A DNA stretch of 64,000 bases from Streptomyces sp. TN58 (GTDB lineage Bacteria > Actinomycetota > Actinomycetes > Streptomycetales > Streptomycetaceae): NCBI RefSeq assembly GCF_001941845.1, contig NZ_CP018870.1:5028001-5092000 (forward strand), in the 5' to 3' direction. Numbering within the stretch: position 1 is the first letter of the stretch; each line of letters opens with the position of its first letter. Under the pieces are notes generated by a model, which was given only the letters and a program-made list of their open reading frames with translations, did not search any database and had not been told where the DNA came from. Below, in pieces: positions 34,217 through 45,411 of the stretch. The translations under genes and the position numbers were made by a program.

Positions 34217-35242
34217 ATGCGTATCGGAGTTCTCACCGCGGGCGGCGACTGTCCGGGCCTCAACGCTGTCATCCGGTCGGTCGTACACCGCGCGGTCGTC
34301 GGGCACGGCGACGAGGTCATCGGCTTCGAGGACGGCTTCAAGGGCCTCCTCGACGGCCACTTCCGGCCCCTCGACATCAACGCCGTCAGCGGCATCCTCG
34401 CCCGCGGCGGCACGATCCTCGGATCGGCGCGCATGGAGCGGGCCCGGCTCCACGAGGCCGCCGAGAACGCGCAGGAGCTGGCCACCCGCTACGGCATCGA
34501 CGCCCTCATCCCGATCGGCGGCGAAGGCACCCTGACCGCCTCCCGGATGCTGTCCGACGCCGGGATGCCGGTCGTCGGCGTACCGAAGACCATCGACAAC
34601 GACATCTCCTCCACCGACCGCACCTTCGGCTTCGACACCGCCGTCATGGTCGCCACCGAGGCCATCGACCGCCTCAAGACCACCGCCGAATCGCACCAGC
34701 GCGTGATGGTCGTCGAGGTCATGGGCCGCCACGCCGGCTGGATCGCCCTGGAGTCCGGCATGGGCGGCGGCGCCCACGGCATCTGCCTGCCGGAGCGCCC
34801 CTTCGAGGTCGACGCCCTGGTCAAGATGGTTGAGGAGCGCTTTGCCCGCGGCAAGAAGTTCGCCGTCGTCTGCGTCGCGGAGGGCGCGCACCCGGCCGCG
34901 GGCTCCATGCCGTACGAGAAGGGCGCGATCGACGCCTACGGCCACGAGCGCTTCGCCGGCATCGGCAACCGCCTCGCCATCGAGCTGGAGCACAGGCTGG
35001 GCAAGGAGGCCCGCCCGGTCATCCTCGGCCACGTCCAGCGCGGCGGCACCCCCACCGCCTACGACCGCGTCCTCGCGACCCGCTTCGGCTGGCACGCCGT
35101 GGAGGCCGTGCACCGCGGCGAGTTCGGCAACATGACCGCTCTGCGCGGCACCGACATCGTGATGGCCCCCCTCGCCCACGCGGTGACCGAGCTCAAGACG
35201 GTTCCCGAGGACCGCATGTACGAGGCCGAGTCGGTCTTCTGA
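34217..35242 (+). CDS. pfkA: 6-phosphofructokinase
   Basis: Phosphorylates fructose 6-phosphate to the 1,6-bisphosphate, committing sugar to glycolysis. 341 residues, the length of actinobacterial group III ATP-dependent enzymes. Motifs: TAGGDCPGLNAVI (nucleotide loop), PIGGEGTL, PKTIDNDI (catalytic Asp), MGRHAGWIAL (Arg for substrate), and GHVQRGGTPTAYDR. Gly in GGEGT at the phosphate-donor position favours ATP over pyrophosphate. ATG 34217 has AGGAG ten bases upstream. Divergent from pta-ackA-pyk; by position it matches S. coelicolor pfkA2 (SCO5426, from memory). Confidence 0.95.
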   Translation: MRIGVLTAGGDCPGLNAVIRSVVHRAVVGHGDEVIGFEDGFKGLLDGHFRPLDINAVSGILARGGTILGSARMERARLHEAAENAQELATRYGIDALIPIGGEGTLTASRMLSDAGMPVVGVPKTIDNDISSTDRTFGFDTAVMVATEAIDRLKTTAESHQRVMVVEVMGRHAGWIALESGMGGGAHGICLPERPFEVDALVKMVEERFARGKKFAVVCVAEGAHPAAGSMPYEKGAIDAYGHERFAGIGNRLAIELEHRLGKEARPVILGHVQRGGTPTAYDRVLATRFGWHAVEAVHRGEFGNMTALRGTDIVMAPLAHAVTELKTVPEDRMYEAESVF

Positions 35243-35268
35243 CCCGCCCGGCCGACCCGGACACGGGG

Positions 35269-35952
35269 CTACGCCGCGCCGCCCGCGAGCTGCCAGAAGC
35301 GGTCCACGATGTCCGTGAGGAACTCGCGGCCCGCGTCCCCGCTGGCGGCCCCGCCCTGGCCGCCGCCCCAGCTGAGCGTCGCCACCATCCGCGACTGGTA
35401 GTCCCCGTGCAGCTGCTCCAGCACTCGCTCCAGGTGCTGCCTGGGAATCGGCAGCAGCTTGCCGAGCGGCTTCACGTACGCCTGCCAGCGCGTGGTGACC
35501 GCACTGCGCAGCAGCTCGGCCAGCTCCTCGTGCTTGCCGGTGGCCGTCACGAACTGCGCCAGGGTCAGCCCGAGCACCGTGGCGAGGGCGGCCGACTGCC
35601 GCTCGTTGCCCTTCCAGCGCCCGGTGTCCTCCATCTTCTGGTAGGAGCTCGTCTCCAGGCCGATCCGCCGGGCCAGTTCGTCCGCGGCCAGCCCGCGGGT
35701 CATCCGGTGCTCCCGCAACGTGACCGGCTCGGCGAGCAGTTCGCCCGGCGCGCACCACAGGACGCCCGCGAGCGCCGTGAGCTCGGCTGACGACGGTGAT
35801 ATCTCCCCGCGCTCCCAGGCCATCACCGTCTCGGGCGCGACGACGAGGCCGTACTGGGCGCGCAGGCCGTAGGCGACATGTCCGGGAGCCATGCCCAGGG
35901 CCGCGCGCAGGCGCCGCGCGGCGGGGGCATTGAAAGGCGGGCTGGAGTGCAC
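35269..35952 (-). CDS. Xre-type helix-turn-helix regulator
   Basis: 227 residues with two helix-turn-helix regions near the N-terminus: one around GHVAYGLRAQYGLVVAPETVMAWERGE (residues about 23-49, quoted in part: VAPETVMAWERGE), and a second at RGLAADELARRIGLETSSYQKME. The rest is helical and of unknown function. The frame is open to 35997; GTG 35952 is preferred since TACGGT lies seven bases upstream, consistent with a leaderless start. Convergent with pfkA by 26 bp and divergent from merR. Targets unknown. Confidence 0.78.
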   Translation of the reverse strand: MHSSPPFNAPAARRLRAALGMAPGHVAYGLRAQYGLVVAPETVMAWERGEISPSSAELTALAGVLWCAPGELLAEPVTLREHRMTRGLAADELARRIGLETSSYQKMEDTGRWKGNERQSAALATVLGLTLAQFVTATGKHEELAELLRSAVTTRWQAYVKPLGKLLPIPRQHLERVLEQLHGDYQSRMVATLSWGGGQGGAASGDAGREFLTDIVDRFWQLAGGAA

Positions 35953-36194
35953 ACCGCACACCGTAGAAGTGGCTGGGCTGCGCCGCCTACAGACCAAACA
36001 AACAAGCCCATACCTCGTAGGAACGTCCTATGAAGTAAGGGGCTTTTGGCGAGTTTTCCGGCGACTGTCCGGTAATCGGGGCACTCGAAGATCCAGTACT
36101 GGGTACGGTTCCAGCCAACGCCCCCCGACGCAAGACCCCTCACACGGCCTCCACGGAATGTGAACCGGAACCCCCTCCCGTACGTGGTTCCTGT

Positions 36195-36227
36195 GGGGCC
36201 CTCGCATACGGGGGTGGCGAGGGCCCC
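36195..36227. repeat. Hairpin in the HTH-merR intergenic region
   Basis: Perfect 11-bp stem GGGGCCCTCGC/GCGAGGGCCCC with an 11-nt loop, upstream of the merR promoter. It may terminate read-through from either side; no T-run. The rest of 35953-36278 holds only the two divergent promoters. Confidence 0.5.
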
Positions 36228-36241
36228 GCCCCGCGCACCCC

Positions 36242-36279
36242 TTGCCTTGACGTCGGCGTCAACCCATACCGTCGGGCCA
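36242..36279 (+). promoter_or_regulatory. MerR-type promoter with 19-bp spacer and internal dyad
   Basis: TTGCCT (36242-36247) and TACCGT (36267-36272) are 19 bp apart, the stretched spacing typical of MerR-activated promoters. The dyad TTGACG-N4-CGTCAA (36247-36262) fills the spacer. TACCGT ends six bases before the merR ATG, so the transcript is probably leaderless and autoregulated. Confidence 0.75.
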
Positions 36280-36671
36280 TGCGCATCGGCGAACTGGCGA
36301 GAAGGGCCGGGACCAGCACCCGGACGCTCAGGTACTACGAGGCGCGCGGGCTGCTGCCCGCGCGGCGTGCGGACAACGGACACCGGACCTACGACGAGGA
36401 CGACCTGCGGCTGCTGCGGGAGATCCGCACCCTCCAGGACTTCGGCTTCGAACTCGAAGAGACCCGGCCGTTCCTGGAGTGCCTGCGGGCCGGCCACCCG
36501 GCAGGGGACTCCTGCCCGGCCTCCCTCGCCGTCTACCGGCGCAAGCTCGCCGAGCTGGACGACCTGATCGGCCGGCTCGCAGACGTACGGGACCACGTCG
36601 CGCGGCAGCTCGCCGGCGCCGAGGAGGCGGCCGGCGAGGCCGCCGCCCCGCGCTGCGAGATGACGCCCTGA
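36279..36671 (+). CDS. MerR-family regulator of the thioredoxin operon
   Basis: 130 residues. Residues 1-70 are the MerR winged helix (MRIGELARRAGTSTRTLRYY, then EARGLLPARR, the canonical signature); the C-terminal half is a dimerisation helix. Cysteines at about 66 and 76 (LECLRAGHPAGDSCPAS) and one at the extreme C-terminus (RCEMTP) could sense thiols, oxidants or metals. It starts 6 bp after a MerR-type -10 and precedes a thioredoxin gene by 35 bp, so a redox-responsive MerR-Trx unit is likely. The actual signal is not known. Confidence 0.88.
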   Translation: MRIGELARRAGTSTRTLRYYEARGLLPARRADNGHRTYDEDDLRLLREIRTLQDFGFELEETRPFLECLRAGHPAGDSCPASLAVYRRKLAELDDLIGRLADVRDHVARQLAGAEEAAGEAAAPRCEMTP

Positions 36672-36705
36672 CCCCACGGAAGAAACGGCAGAAGGAGAGA
36701 ACGAC

Positions 36706-37059
36706 ATGGCGCACACCCACGCGGTGGCCGAGGTGACCGACGCGGACTTCGCGGCCGAGGTACTCGCCGAGCGCGGCAGGCCCGTCCTCGTCGAGTTCAC
36801 GGCGCAGTGGTGCGGCCCCTGCCGCCAGCTCGCCCCGGTGCTGTCCGCGATCGCCGCCGAGGAGTCCCACCGCCTGAAGGTCGTGCAGATCGACGCGGAC
36901 CGCAACCCCGCGACCGTGACCCGGTACGGGGTGCTGTCCATGCCGACCCTGCTCGTCTTCCGCGACGGCGAACCCGTCCGCCAGATGGTCGGCGCCCGGC
37001 CCAAGCGCCGCCTCCTCCAGGAACTGGAGGACCAGCTCGCCCCGGCGCCTACGGCCTGA
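36706..37059 (+). CDS. trxA: Thioredoxin
   Basis: 117-residue cytoplasmic disulfide reductase with the canonical active site WCGPC (Cys36, Cys39), buried Asp in VEFTAQW context and cis-Pro in SMPTLLVF. Electrons would come from thioredoxin reductase encoded elsewhere. ATG 36706 follows GAAGGAGAG. Second gene of the merR operon. Its last 11 bases overlap the 3' end of convergent glgB, so transcription of the two may interfere. One of several thioredoxins expected in Streptomyces. Confidence 0.92.
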   Translation: MAHTHAVAEVTDADFAAEVLAERGRPVLVEFTAQWCGPCRQLAPVLSAIAAEESHRLKVVQIDADRNPATVTRYGVLSMPTLLVFRDGEPVRQMVGARPKRRLLQELEDQLAPAPTA

Positions 37060-39337
37060 GCCAGATCGTCGCCAGCGGCGGCAGCGTCAGCCGCAGGCTG
37101 GCCGGGCGGCCCTGCGCCGGCACCGGCTCGGACCGCAGCGGCTGCCCGTGGTGCACTCCGCTGCCGCCGTAAACCTCCCGGTCGGTGTTGAGGACCTCAC
37201 GCCACTGCGGCACCTCCTCCGGCACTCCGATCCGGTAGCCGTGCCGGACCACGGGCGAGAAGTTCGACACCGCCAGGAGCTGGGAGCCGTCCTGCGCGTA
37301 CCGCAGGAAGGCGAAGACGTTGTCCTCCGCCGCGTCCGCCTCCACCCAGGCGAAGCCCTCCGGCACGGTGTCGCGCTCCCACAGCGCCGGAGTCGCCGCG
37401 TAGGCGCGGTTCAGGTCGCGCACCAGGTCGCGCACGCCCCGGTGGTCGCCGGCCGCCGGGTAGGAGGAGTCGAGCAGCCACCAGTCCGGCCCGTGGCTCT
37501 CCGACCACTCCGATCCCTGCGCGAACTCCTGCCCCATGAACAGCAGCTGCTTGCCCGGGTGGGCCCACATGAAGCCCAGGTACGCCCGGTGCGAGGCCCG
37601 CTGCTGCCACCAGTCGCCACCCGGGATCTTCGACACCAGCGCGCGCTTGCCGTGCACCACCTCGTCGTGCGAGATCGGCAGCACGTAGTTCTCGCTGAAG
37701 GCGTAGATCATCCCGAAGGTCATGTCGTGGTGGTGGTACTTGCGGTGCACCGGCTCCTTCGACATGTAGCGCAGGGTGTCGTGCATCCAGCCCATGTTCC
37801 ACTTCAGACCGAAGCCCAGCCCGCCGCCGTCCGTCGGCCGGGTGACGCCGTTCCAGGCGGTGGACTCCTCCGCGATGGTCACCACCCCCGGGCAGCGCCG
37901 GTACACGGTGGCGTTCATCTCCTGCAGGAACGACACCGCGTCCAGGTTCTCCCGGCCGCCGTGCTCGTTGGGCGCCCACTCGCCCTCACCCCGCGAGTAG
38001 TCCAGGTAGAGCATCGAGGCCACCGCGTCCACGCGCAGCCCGTCCACGTGGAACTCCTCGCACCAGTACACGGCGTTGGCGACGAGGAAGTTGCGGACCT
38101 CCTTGCGCCCGTAGTCGAACTCCAGCGTCCCCCAGTCCGGATGCGCGGCCCGCCGCGGGTCATGGTGCTCGTACAGCGGCCGCCCGTCGAACTCCGCGAG
38201 CGCCCACTCGTCCCGCGGGAAGTGCGCCGGCACCCAGTCGACGATCACGCCGATCCCGGCCCGGTGCAGCGAGTCCACCAGGAAGCGGAAGTCGTCCGGC
38301 GTGCCCATCCGCGAGGTCGGCGCGTAGAAGCCGGTCACCTGGTAACCCCACGAGCCACCGAAGGGGTGCTCGGCGACCGGCATCATCTCCACGTGCGTGA
38401 AGCCCAGCTCCTTGACGTACGCGGGGAGCTGCTCGGCGAGCTGCCGGTAGGAGAGCCCCGGACGCCAGGAGGCCAGGTGCACCTCGTAGACCGAGAAGGG
38501 AGCCTGGTGCACGGGCCGGGCGCCGCGCCGCTCCATCCACTCCGCGTCCTGCCACTCGTACTCCGACGCCGTGACCACCGAGGCGGTCGCCGGCGGGACC
38601 TCCGCCGCCCGGGCCATCGGGTCGGCGCGCAGCGTGTGGCTGCCGTCCGGACGCGCGATGTCGTACTTGTAGAGCGTGCCGGCGCCCACCCCCGGCAGGA
38701 ACAGCTCCCAGACGCCGCTCGCGCCGAGCGAGCGCATCGGATGGGCGACGGCGTCCCAGTACGAGAAGTCCCCGGTGACCCGCACCCCCTGCGCGTTGGG
38801 CGCCCACACCGTGAACCGGGTGCCCGCCACGCCCTGGTGCTCCATCGGCTGCGCGCCGAGCGCCGTCCACAGCTGCTCGTGGCGGCCCTCGCCGATCAGG
38901 TGCAGGTCCAGCTCGCCGAGGGCGGGCAGGAACCGGTAGGGGTCGTGGACCTCGATCTCGGTGCCCTCGTACGCCACCAGCAGCCGGTAGTCCGGCACCG
39001 CGGTCAGCGGCAGCAGCCCGGAGAACAGCCCGTCGCCGTCGTCGTGGAGCTCGGCCCGCAGCCCCTTGGCGATGACCGTGACCGCCTTGGCGTGGGGGCG
39101 CAGCGCCCGGAAGGCCACCCCGCCGCGCTGGGTGCGCGCGCCCAGCACCGCGTGCGGGTCGTGGTGGCGGCCCTCCAGCAGCCGGGCCCGTTCCCCGGCG
39201 CCCAGTGCCGGAGCGGGCCGGACCCCGTGCGCGGGGGCGGCACGGCGGGCCCGGGGGGTACGGGGCTTCTCGGCCGCCGCCGGGGCGGCTGCGGCATCGT
39301 CGCGGACGGTCGGTGACGGCTGTCGTGCGGCGCTCAC
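37049..39337 (-). CDS. glgB: 1,4-alpha-glucan branching enzyme
   Basis: Makes alpha-1,6 branches in the glucan built by GlgE. 762 residues: a 40-residue Ala/Pro-rich N-terminal extension, N-terminal beta-sandwich plus CBM48 (about 45-260), a GH13 catalytic barrel with the nucleophile region [11 protein letters not shown], acid region VTIAEES and third acid [11 protein letters not shown], and a C-terminal beta domain. The GTG at 39337 overlaps the mak stop (GTGA), so it is coupled to mak. Last gene of the glgE-treS-mak-glgB set. Confidence 0.95.
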   Translation of the reverse strand: MSAARQPSPTVRDDAAAAPAAAEKPRTPRARRAAPAHGVRPAPALGAGERARLLEGRHHDPHAVLGARTQRGGVAFRALRPHAKAVTVIAKGLRAELHDDGDGLFSGLLPLTAVPDYRLLVAYEGTEIEVHDPYRFLPALGELDLHLIGEGRHEQLWTALGAQPMEHQGVAGTRFTVWAPNAQGVRVTGDFSYWDAVAHPMRSLGASGVWELFLPGVGAGTLYKYDIARPDGSHTLRADPMARAAEVPPATASVVTASEYEWQDAEWMERRGARPVHQAPFSVYEVHLASWRPGLSYRQLAEQLPAYVKELGFTHVEMMPVAEHPFGGSWGYQVTGFYAPTSRMGTPDDFRFLVDSLHRAGIGVIVDWVPAHFPRDEWALAEFDGRPLYEHHDPRRAAHPDWGTLEFDYGRKEVRNFLVANAVYWCEEFHVDGLRVDAVASMLYLDYSRGEGEWAPNEHGGRENLDAVSFLQEMNATVYRRCPGVVTIAEESTAWNGVTRPTDGGGLGFGLKWNMGWMHDTLRYMSKEPVHRKYHHHDMTFGMIYAFSENYVLPISHDEVVHGKRALVSKIPGGDWWQQRASHRAYLGFMWAHPGKQLLFMGQEFAQGSEWSESHGPDWWLLDSSYPAAGDHRGVRDLVRDLNRAYAATPALWERDTVPEGFAWVEADAAEDNVFAFLRYAQDGSQLLAVSNFSPVVRHGYRIGVPEEVPQWREVLNTDREVYGGSGVHHGQPLRSEPVPAQGRPASLRLTLPPLATIWLRP

Positions 39338-40776
39338 GCGAGCGGCCTCCTCGGGGGCTTCGGGTGCGGGTGCGGATGGGGGGAGAGGGCGGGCGGGGTC
39401 GGCGGCATGCGGTGGGCGGGCCGCGCGGGCTCCGAGAGCCGCCGGATCGCGGCCATCGGGACGTGCAGCCAGTCGGGACGGTGCCGGGACTCGTAACGGG
39501 CCTCGTACACCGCCTTGTCGGTCTCGTACGCCCGCAGCAGTACGGGATCCTCGCGCGGGTCACGGCCGGTGGTACGGGCGTAGCCCTCGCAGAAGGCCGC
39601 CCGGCAGTCGTCCGCCCAGGCGGGGGCGAACGGCCGGTGCGAGCGGGCGGCGTAGTCGAAGGAGCGCAGTATCCCGGCGATGTCGCGCACCGCCGGTTCG
39701 GGACGGCGCCGGTCGGCCAGCGGCCGGGCCGGCTCGCCCTCGAAGTCGATCAACGACCAGCTGCCGTCGAGGGTGCGCAGGGTCTGACCCAGATGGAGGT
39801 CGCCGTGGATGCGCTGGGCCGCCACGCCCGTCCCGCGGGAGGCGGCCAGCGCGTCGAAGGCACCCCGCAGCCCGGCCTCGTAGGGCCGCAGCGCCGCCAC
39901 CTCCCGGGCGGTGGCCGCCAGCCGCGCCGTCATCCCGGCGGCCAGCCGGGCGGTCTGCTCCGGGTCGAGCGCGACGGTGGGCAGGGCCGAGGCGAGCGCG
40001 CTGTGCACCTCGGCGGTGGCCCGGCCGAGCGCGTGCGCCTCGGCGGTGAAGTCCTCACCGGCGCCGAGCCGGCGCAGCGCGAGCTGCCAGCCGTCGTCGG
40101 AGCCGCGCAGGTACGGCTGGAGCACCCCCAGGGTCAGCGGTTCACCGCCGGGCGGCTCGGCCTCGTACCAGGCGACCGGCGCCGGCACCCGGGTGCAGCC
40201 GGCGGCGGCCAGCGCCCGGGGCAGTTCGAGGTCCGGGTTGACGCCGGGGCCGACCCGGCGGAAGACCTTCAGGATGAACGAATCTCCGTAGATCAGGGAC
40301 GAGTTCGTCTGCTCCCCGGACAGCGGCCGGGGAGTGAGTCCTGCCGGGATGGGCGTGGCGGGGTCCCGGTCGAAGCGCAGCGGCCCGAGCGCGCCGGGGG
40401 AGCGCAGCCTCTCCAACAGCATCGCCGCGAGCCGCGGGTCGCCCAGCGCCTCGTAGACCGCCCGGCCGGCGTACGGCCCCTCCTCGGCGTGCCCGATCAG
40501 GGTCGGTGCGAGTGCGGGCGGCAGGGACGGGCGGATGCCCAGCAGCAGCTGGTAGCAGTCCCCGTCCACGTCGAGGAGCACGTGCAGCAGTCCCGGGGTG
40601 GAGCCGGGGGGCAGCAGGTCGGCCGCCGAGACGGTCGTGAGTCTGCTGATGGCCCGCCCCTTGCCCGCGAACCAGCGCTGTGCGGGCAGCCAGGCCCGCA
40701 GCATCGGTTCCAGCGGGGCGATCCCGGCGGCCCGGTCGGCAGTGAGCCGGCTCCGGGCGGATGCAGCCTCCGACAT
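39334..40776 (-). CDS. mak: Maltokinase (Pep2 type)
   Basis: Phosphorylates maltose with ATP to maltose 1-phosphate, the substrate of GlgE. 480 residues with an N-terminal cap ([11 protein letters not shown] motif) and an APH-like kinase fold carrying the catalytic loop [15 protein letters not shown] and the metal site SLIDFEGEP. It ends in an unusual tail with alternating His-Pro (HPHPHPHPK), which makes it longer than the roughly 455 residues usual for the family. In S. coelicolor treS and mak are also neighbours. ATG 40776 follows AAAGGA. A 300-bp gap separates it from treS. Confidence 0.93.
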   Translation of the reverse strand: MSEAASARSRLTADRAAGIAPLEPMLRAWLPAQRWFAGKGRAISRLTTVSAADLLPPGSTPGLLHVLLDVDGDCYQLLLGIRPSLPPALAPTLIGHAEEGPYAGRAVYEALGDPRLAAMLLERLRSPGALGPLRFDRDPATPIPAGLTPRPLSGEQTNSSLIYGDSFILKVFRRVGPGVNPDLELPRALAAAGCTRVPAPVAWYEAEPPGGEPLTLGVLQPYLRGSDDGWQLALRRLGAGEDFTAEAHALGRATAEVHSALASALPTVALDPEQTARLAAGMTARLAATAREVAALRPYEAGLRGAFDALAASRGTGVAAQRIHGDLHLGQTLRTLDGSWSLIDFEGEPARPLADRRRPEPAVRDIAGILRSFDYAARSHRPFAPAWADDCRAAFCEGYARTTGRDPREDPVLLRAYETDKAVYEARYESRHRPDWLHVPMAAIRRLSEPARPAHRMPPTPPALSPHPHPHPKPPRRPLA

Positions 40777-41076
40777 GGCGTCGCGTCCTTTCCCCGGGCC
40801 GTCACAGAATGCGCAGAGTGTCCCGGATGCGCGGCAGTTGCTTCTCCGGCATGTGCGAGTGTCGGGTCAGGATGATCCGTACAGGGGCGGGCGATTGACC
40901 CATTCGAGCCGCCCGCCCCTCTTTTGCGGGCTCGGTTCGCCTCCGGGGCGCCGTTTTGCCTGGCTCACAGGCCCCTACGTGCTCGGAATCGCTCGTACCT
41001 CGCGATTCCTCCGCGCGTTCGGACCTGTTCCCCAGGCGCGCCCCTTCGACTCACTCGCCCGTGAACCGCCGTGCGG
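40777..41076. other. treS-mak intergenic gap with hairpin
   Basis: 300 bp without a gene. A 10-bp perfect stem GGGGCGGGCG/CGCCCGCCCC (40884-40919) with a 16-nt loop is followed by TCTTTT on the plus strand only, so its terminator polarity is opposite to the genes. The gap suggests mak-glgB can be transcribed from its own promoter, but no clear one is visible. Confidence 0.55.
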
Positions 41077-42791
<1,715 letters not shown>

Positions 42792-42795
<4 letters not shown>

Positions 42796-44786
42796 GTGGT
42801 GGGTGACCCTCCGGTGGGCGGGGACGGTCGCAGAGCGGCCAGAACGTGCGCGGGCGTGCGGCCCGGCTCTAGGCGCACGTAGTTCGCCCTGCCCCAGTGA
42901 TAGGTCTCGCCGGTGAGCTCGTCGCGCACCGCGAGGGACCCGTGCCAGTCGAGGCCGAGTACCGGCATGTCCAACGAGACCGTCGCCTCCTGGGTGTGGT
43001 GCGGATCGAGGTTGACGACCACCAGTACGGAATTGGCGCCCGCGTGCTTCGAATAGGCGATCACCTGTTCGTTGTCGGTCGAGTGGAAGTGGATGTCCCG
43101 CAGCTGCTGGAGTGCGGGATTGCGCCGGCGCAGCCGGTTCAGGGCGGTGATCAGCGGGGCGATGGTGCGGCCCTCGCGGTCGGCGGCGGCCCAGTCCCGC
43201 GGCCGGAACTCGTACTTCTCGGAGTTCAGGTACTCCTCGCTGCCCTCACGCACCGGGGTGTTCTCGCACAGCTCGTAGCCGGAGTAGATCCCCCAGGTGG
43301 GCGACATGGTGGCGGCGAGGACGGCACGGACCTCGAAGGCGGGACGGCCGCCCTTCTGCAGGTACTCGTGGAGGATGTCGGGCGTGTTGACGAAGAAGTT
43401 CGGCCGCATCACCGAGGCGGACGCGGTGGACGACAGCTCGGTCAGGTACTCCGTCAGCTCGGCCTTCGTGTTGCGCCAGGTGAAGTACGTGTACGACTGC
43501 TGGAAGCCGACGGAGGCGAGCGCGCGCATCATCGCCGGCCGGGTGAAGGCCTCCGCCAGGAAGATCACGTCCGGGTCGGACTTGTTGATGTCCGCGATCA
43601 CCTTCTGCCAGAAGACCACCGGCTTGGTGTGCGGATTGTCGACCCGGAAGATGCGCACCCCGTGGTCCATCCAGTGCCGCAGGATCCGGCAGGTCTCCTC
43701 GACGATGCCGGCCATGTCGGTGTCGAAGTGGACCGGGTAGATGTCCTGGTACTTCTTCGGCGGGTTCTCGGCGTACGCGATCGTCCCGTCGGCGCGGTGG
43801 CGGAACCACTCCGGGTGCTTCTCCACCCACGGGTGGTCGGGGGAGCACTGGAGGGCGAAGTCCAGCGCGATCTCCAGCTGCAGGTCGCGGGCGCGCGCGA
43901 CGAAGGCGTCGAAGTCCTCGATGGTGCCCAGCTCCGGGTGGACCGCCTCGTGCCCGCCCTCGGTGGACCCGATGGCCCACGGCACACCCGGATCCCAACT
44001 CCCCGCGGAGAGCGTGTTGTTCGGACCCTTGCGGTAGGTGCTGCCGATCGGGTGGATGGGCGGCAGGTACACCACGTCGAAGCCCATCGCGGCGATCGCG
44101 GGCAGCCGCTCGGCGGCGGTCCGGAAGGTGCCGCTGACCGGGGCCTCGCCGGGCTCCAGCACCGCTCCCTCGGAGCGCGGGAACATCTCGTACCAGGAGC
44201 CGAAGAGGGCCCGCCTGCGCTCGACGACCACGGGCAGCGGCTTGGAGGCGGTGACCAGCTCCCGCAGCGGGCGCCGGGCCAGTGCGGCGGACACGGCGGG
44301 GGCGAGAGCGGCCTCGTACCGGTCGGCGGCCGGCCGGTCCTCGTCCCGCATGATCTCGGCGGCGGCCATGACGGCCTCGCGGCCGTCGCGCTTGGGGATC
44401 CGGGCCCCGGCCCGCTCGTAGAGCTCCGCACCCTCCAGCAGCACCAGCCCGGTGTCGATCCCGGCGGGGATCTTGATCGCGGCATGGGCCCGCCAGGTGC
44501 CCAACGGGTCGCTCCACGCCTCGACGGTGTACGTCCACCTCCCCTCGGCGTCGGTGGACACCCGGGCACCCCACCGGTCGGTGCCGGGAGCGAGCTCGCG
44601 CATCGGCACAGGGGGCCGCAGCCGCCCCTTCGGATCACGCAGGACGACGTGGGCGGAGAGGGCGTCGTGTCCTTCGCGGAACACGGTGGCGGAGATCTCG
44701 AAGACCTCGTCCACGACCGCCTTGGCGGGTCTGGCGCCGCAGTCGACGGCGGGGCGGACGTCCAGCACGGGAATGCGACCGATCAT
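42792..44786 (-). CDS. glgE: Alpha-1,4-glucan:maltose-1-phosphate maltosyltransferase
   Basis: Elongates alpha-1,4-glucan using maltose 1-phosphate as donor. 664 residues, family GH13 subfamily 3: N-terminal domain ([20 protein letters not shown] start region), helical insert, catalytic barrel with nucleophile Asp in FRVDNPHTK, acid Glu in [12 protein letters not shown] and Asp in [11 protein letters not shown]. First gene of the minus-strand operon; ATG 44786 follows AGGTGA. Divergent from glgP across about 625 bp. Streptomyces often keep two glg operons, one for aerial and one for substrate growth; which this is cannot be told here. Confidence 0.96.
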
Positions 44787-45411
44787 GATGGGATCACCTG
44801 GGGGCAGTTCGCAGGGCTCGGTGACAACAGTCCAGCCGGTGTCACGACTGGTAGTGCACGCTCTGTTCGCTCTGTTTCTAGCCGCTCAAGAGACGGCTGG
44901 GCTGCGGGCATGGCCGCTCCTGTCCGCGTTCACTCGGGTGGCGGGGAGAGGGTTTGTGGGCGGGCGCGCCGGGGGTGTACGACGTGTACCCGGGGAGCCC
45001 TTCCCACTCTCCTCCCGCCCAATCCGCGCACTTGGTTAACTACTCGTACGTAGTCGCACGGGCAACACCAAGCCTCCGCTCGACATCCGGCCGGGCTCCG
45101 TCAAGTCGGCTGGGACTAGGTGACCTAGAAGCCCGAATCACCGGTCACACCGGCCTCCGGAGCCCCGCGAGAACCACCCGCGCGGGGGTACGGCAGACGA
45201 CCGCTCACCCCGTCGCGGGGCGGGAGTGACCGCTGGTGCAGGGGGGCTTGGGAGATCTGGCCGAAGATGATCCCCCGGGGGCGTGCCGGGCAGGTTTCGC
45301 GGGAAGGAGCGCCCCGCCGGCCGTCACCGCACTAGCCTTCCCGGGGTGATGCGCGGGTGCACAGCGTGGTGCGGCCGCTCCGATCCGCAATCCCCTGCGA
45401 AGGTGGAACGT
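44787..45411. other. glgE-glgP divergent intergenic region
   Basis: 625 bp with no supportable gene. It contains ACTAC-N6-GTAGT (45039-45054) and the 13-bp palindrome CTAGGT-G-ACCTAG (45116-45128), both plausible operator sites, and a GC-rich segment after 45180. Promoters of both operons must lie here, but no canonical -35/-10 pair stands out. Confidence 0.55.
45116..45128. promoter_or_regulatory. CTAGGT-G-ACCTAG palindrome
   Basis: Perfect 6-bp arms around one base, about 330 bp before glgE and 284 bp before glgP. A candidate site for a regulator of glucan metabolism. Confidence 0.35.

Noticed and set aside
30605..35959. 1784-codon minus-strand frame across ackA, pta and pfkA
   Set aside because: A shadow frame: it spans genes on both strands whose own frames encode complete, conserved enzymes.
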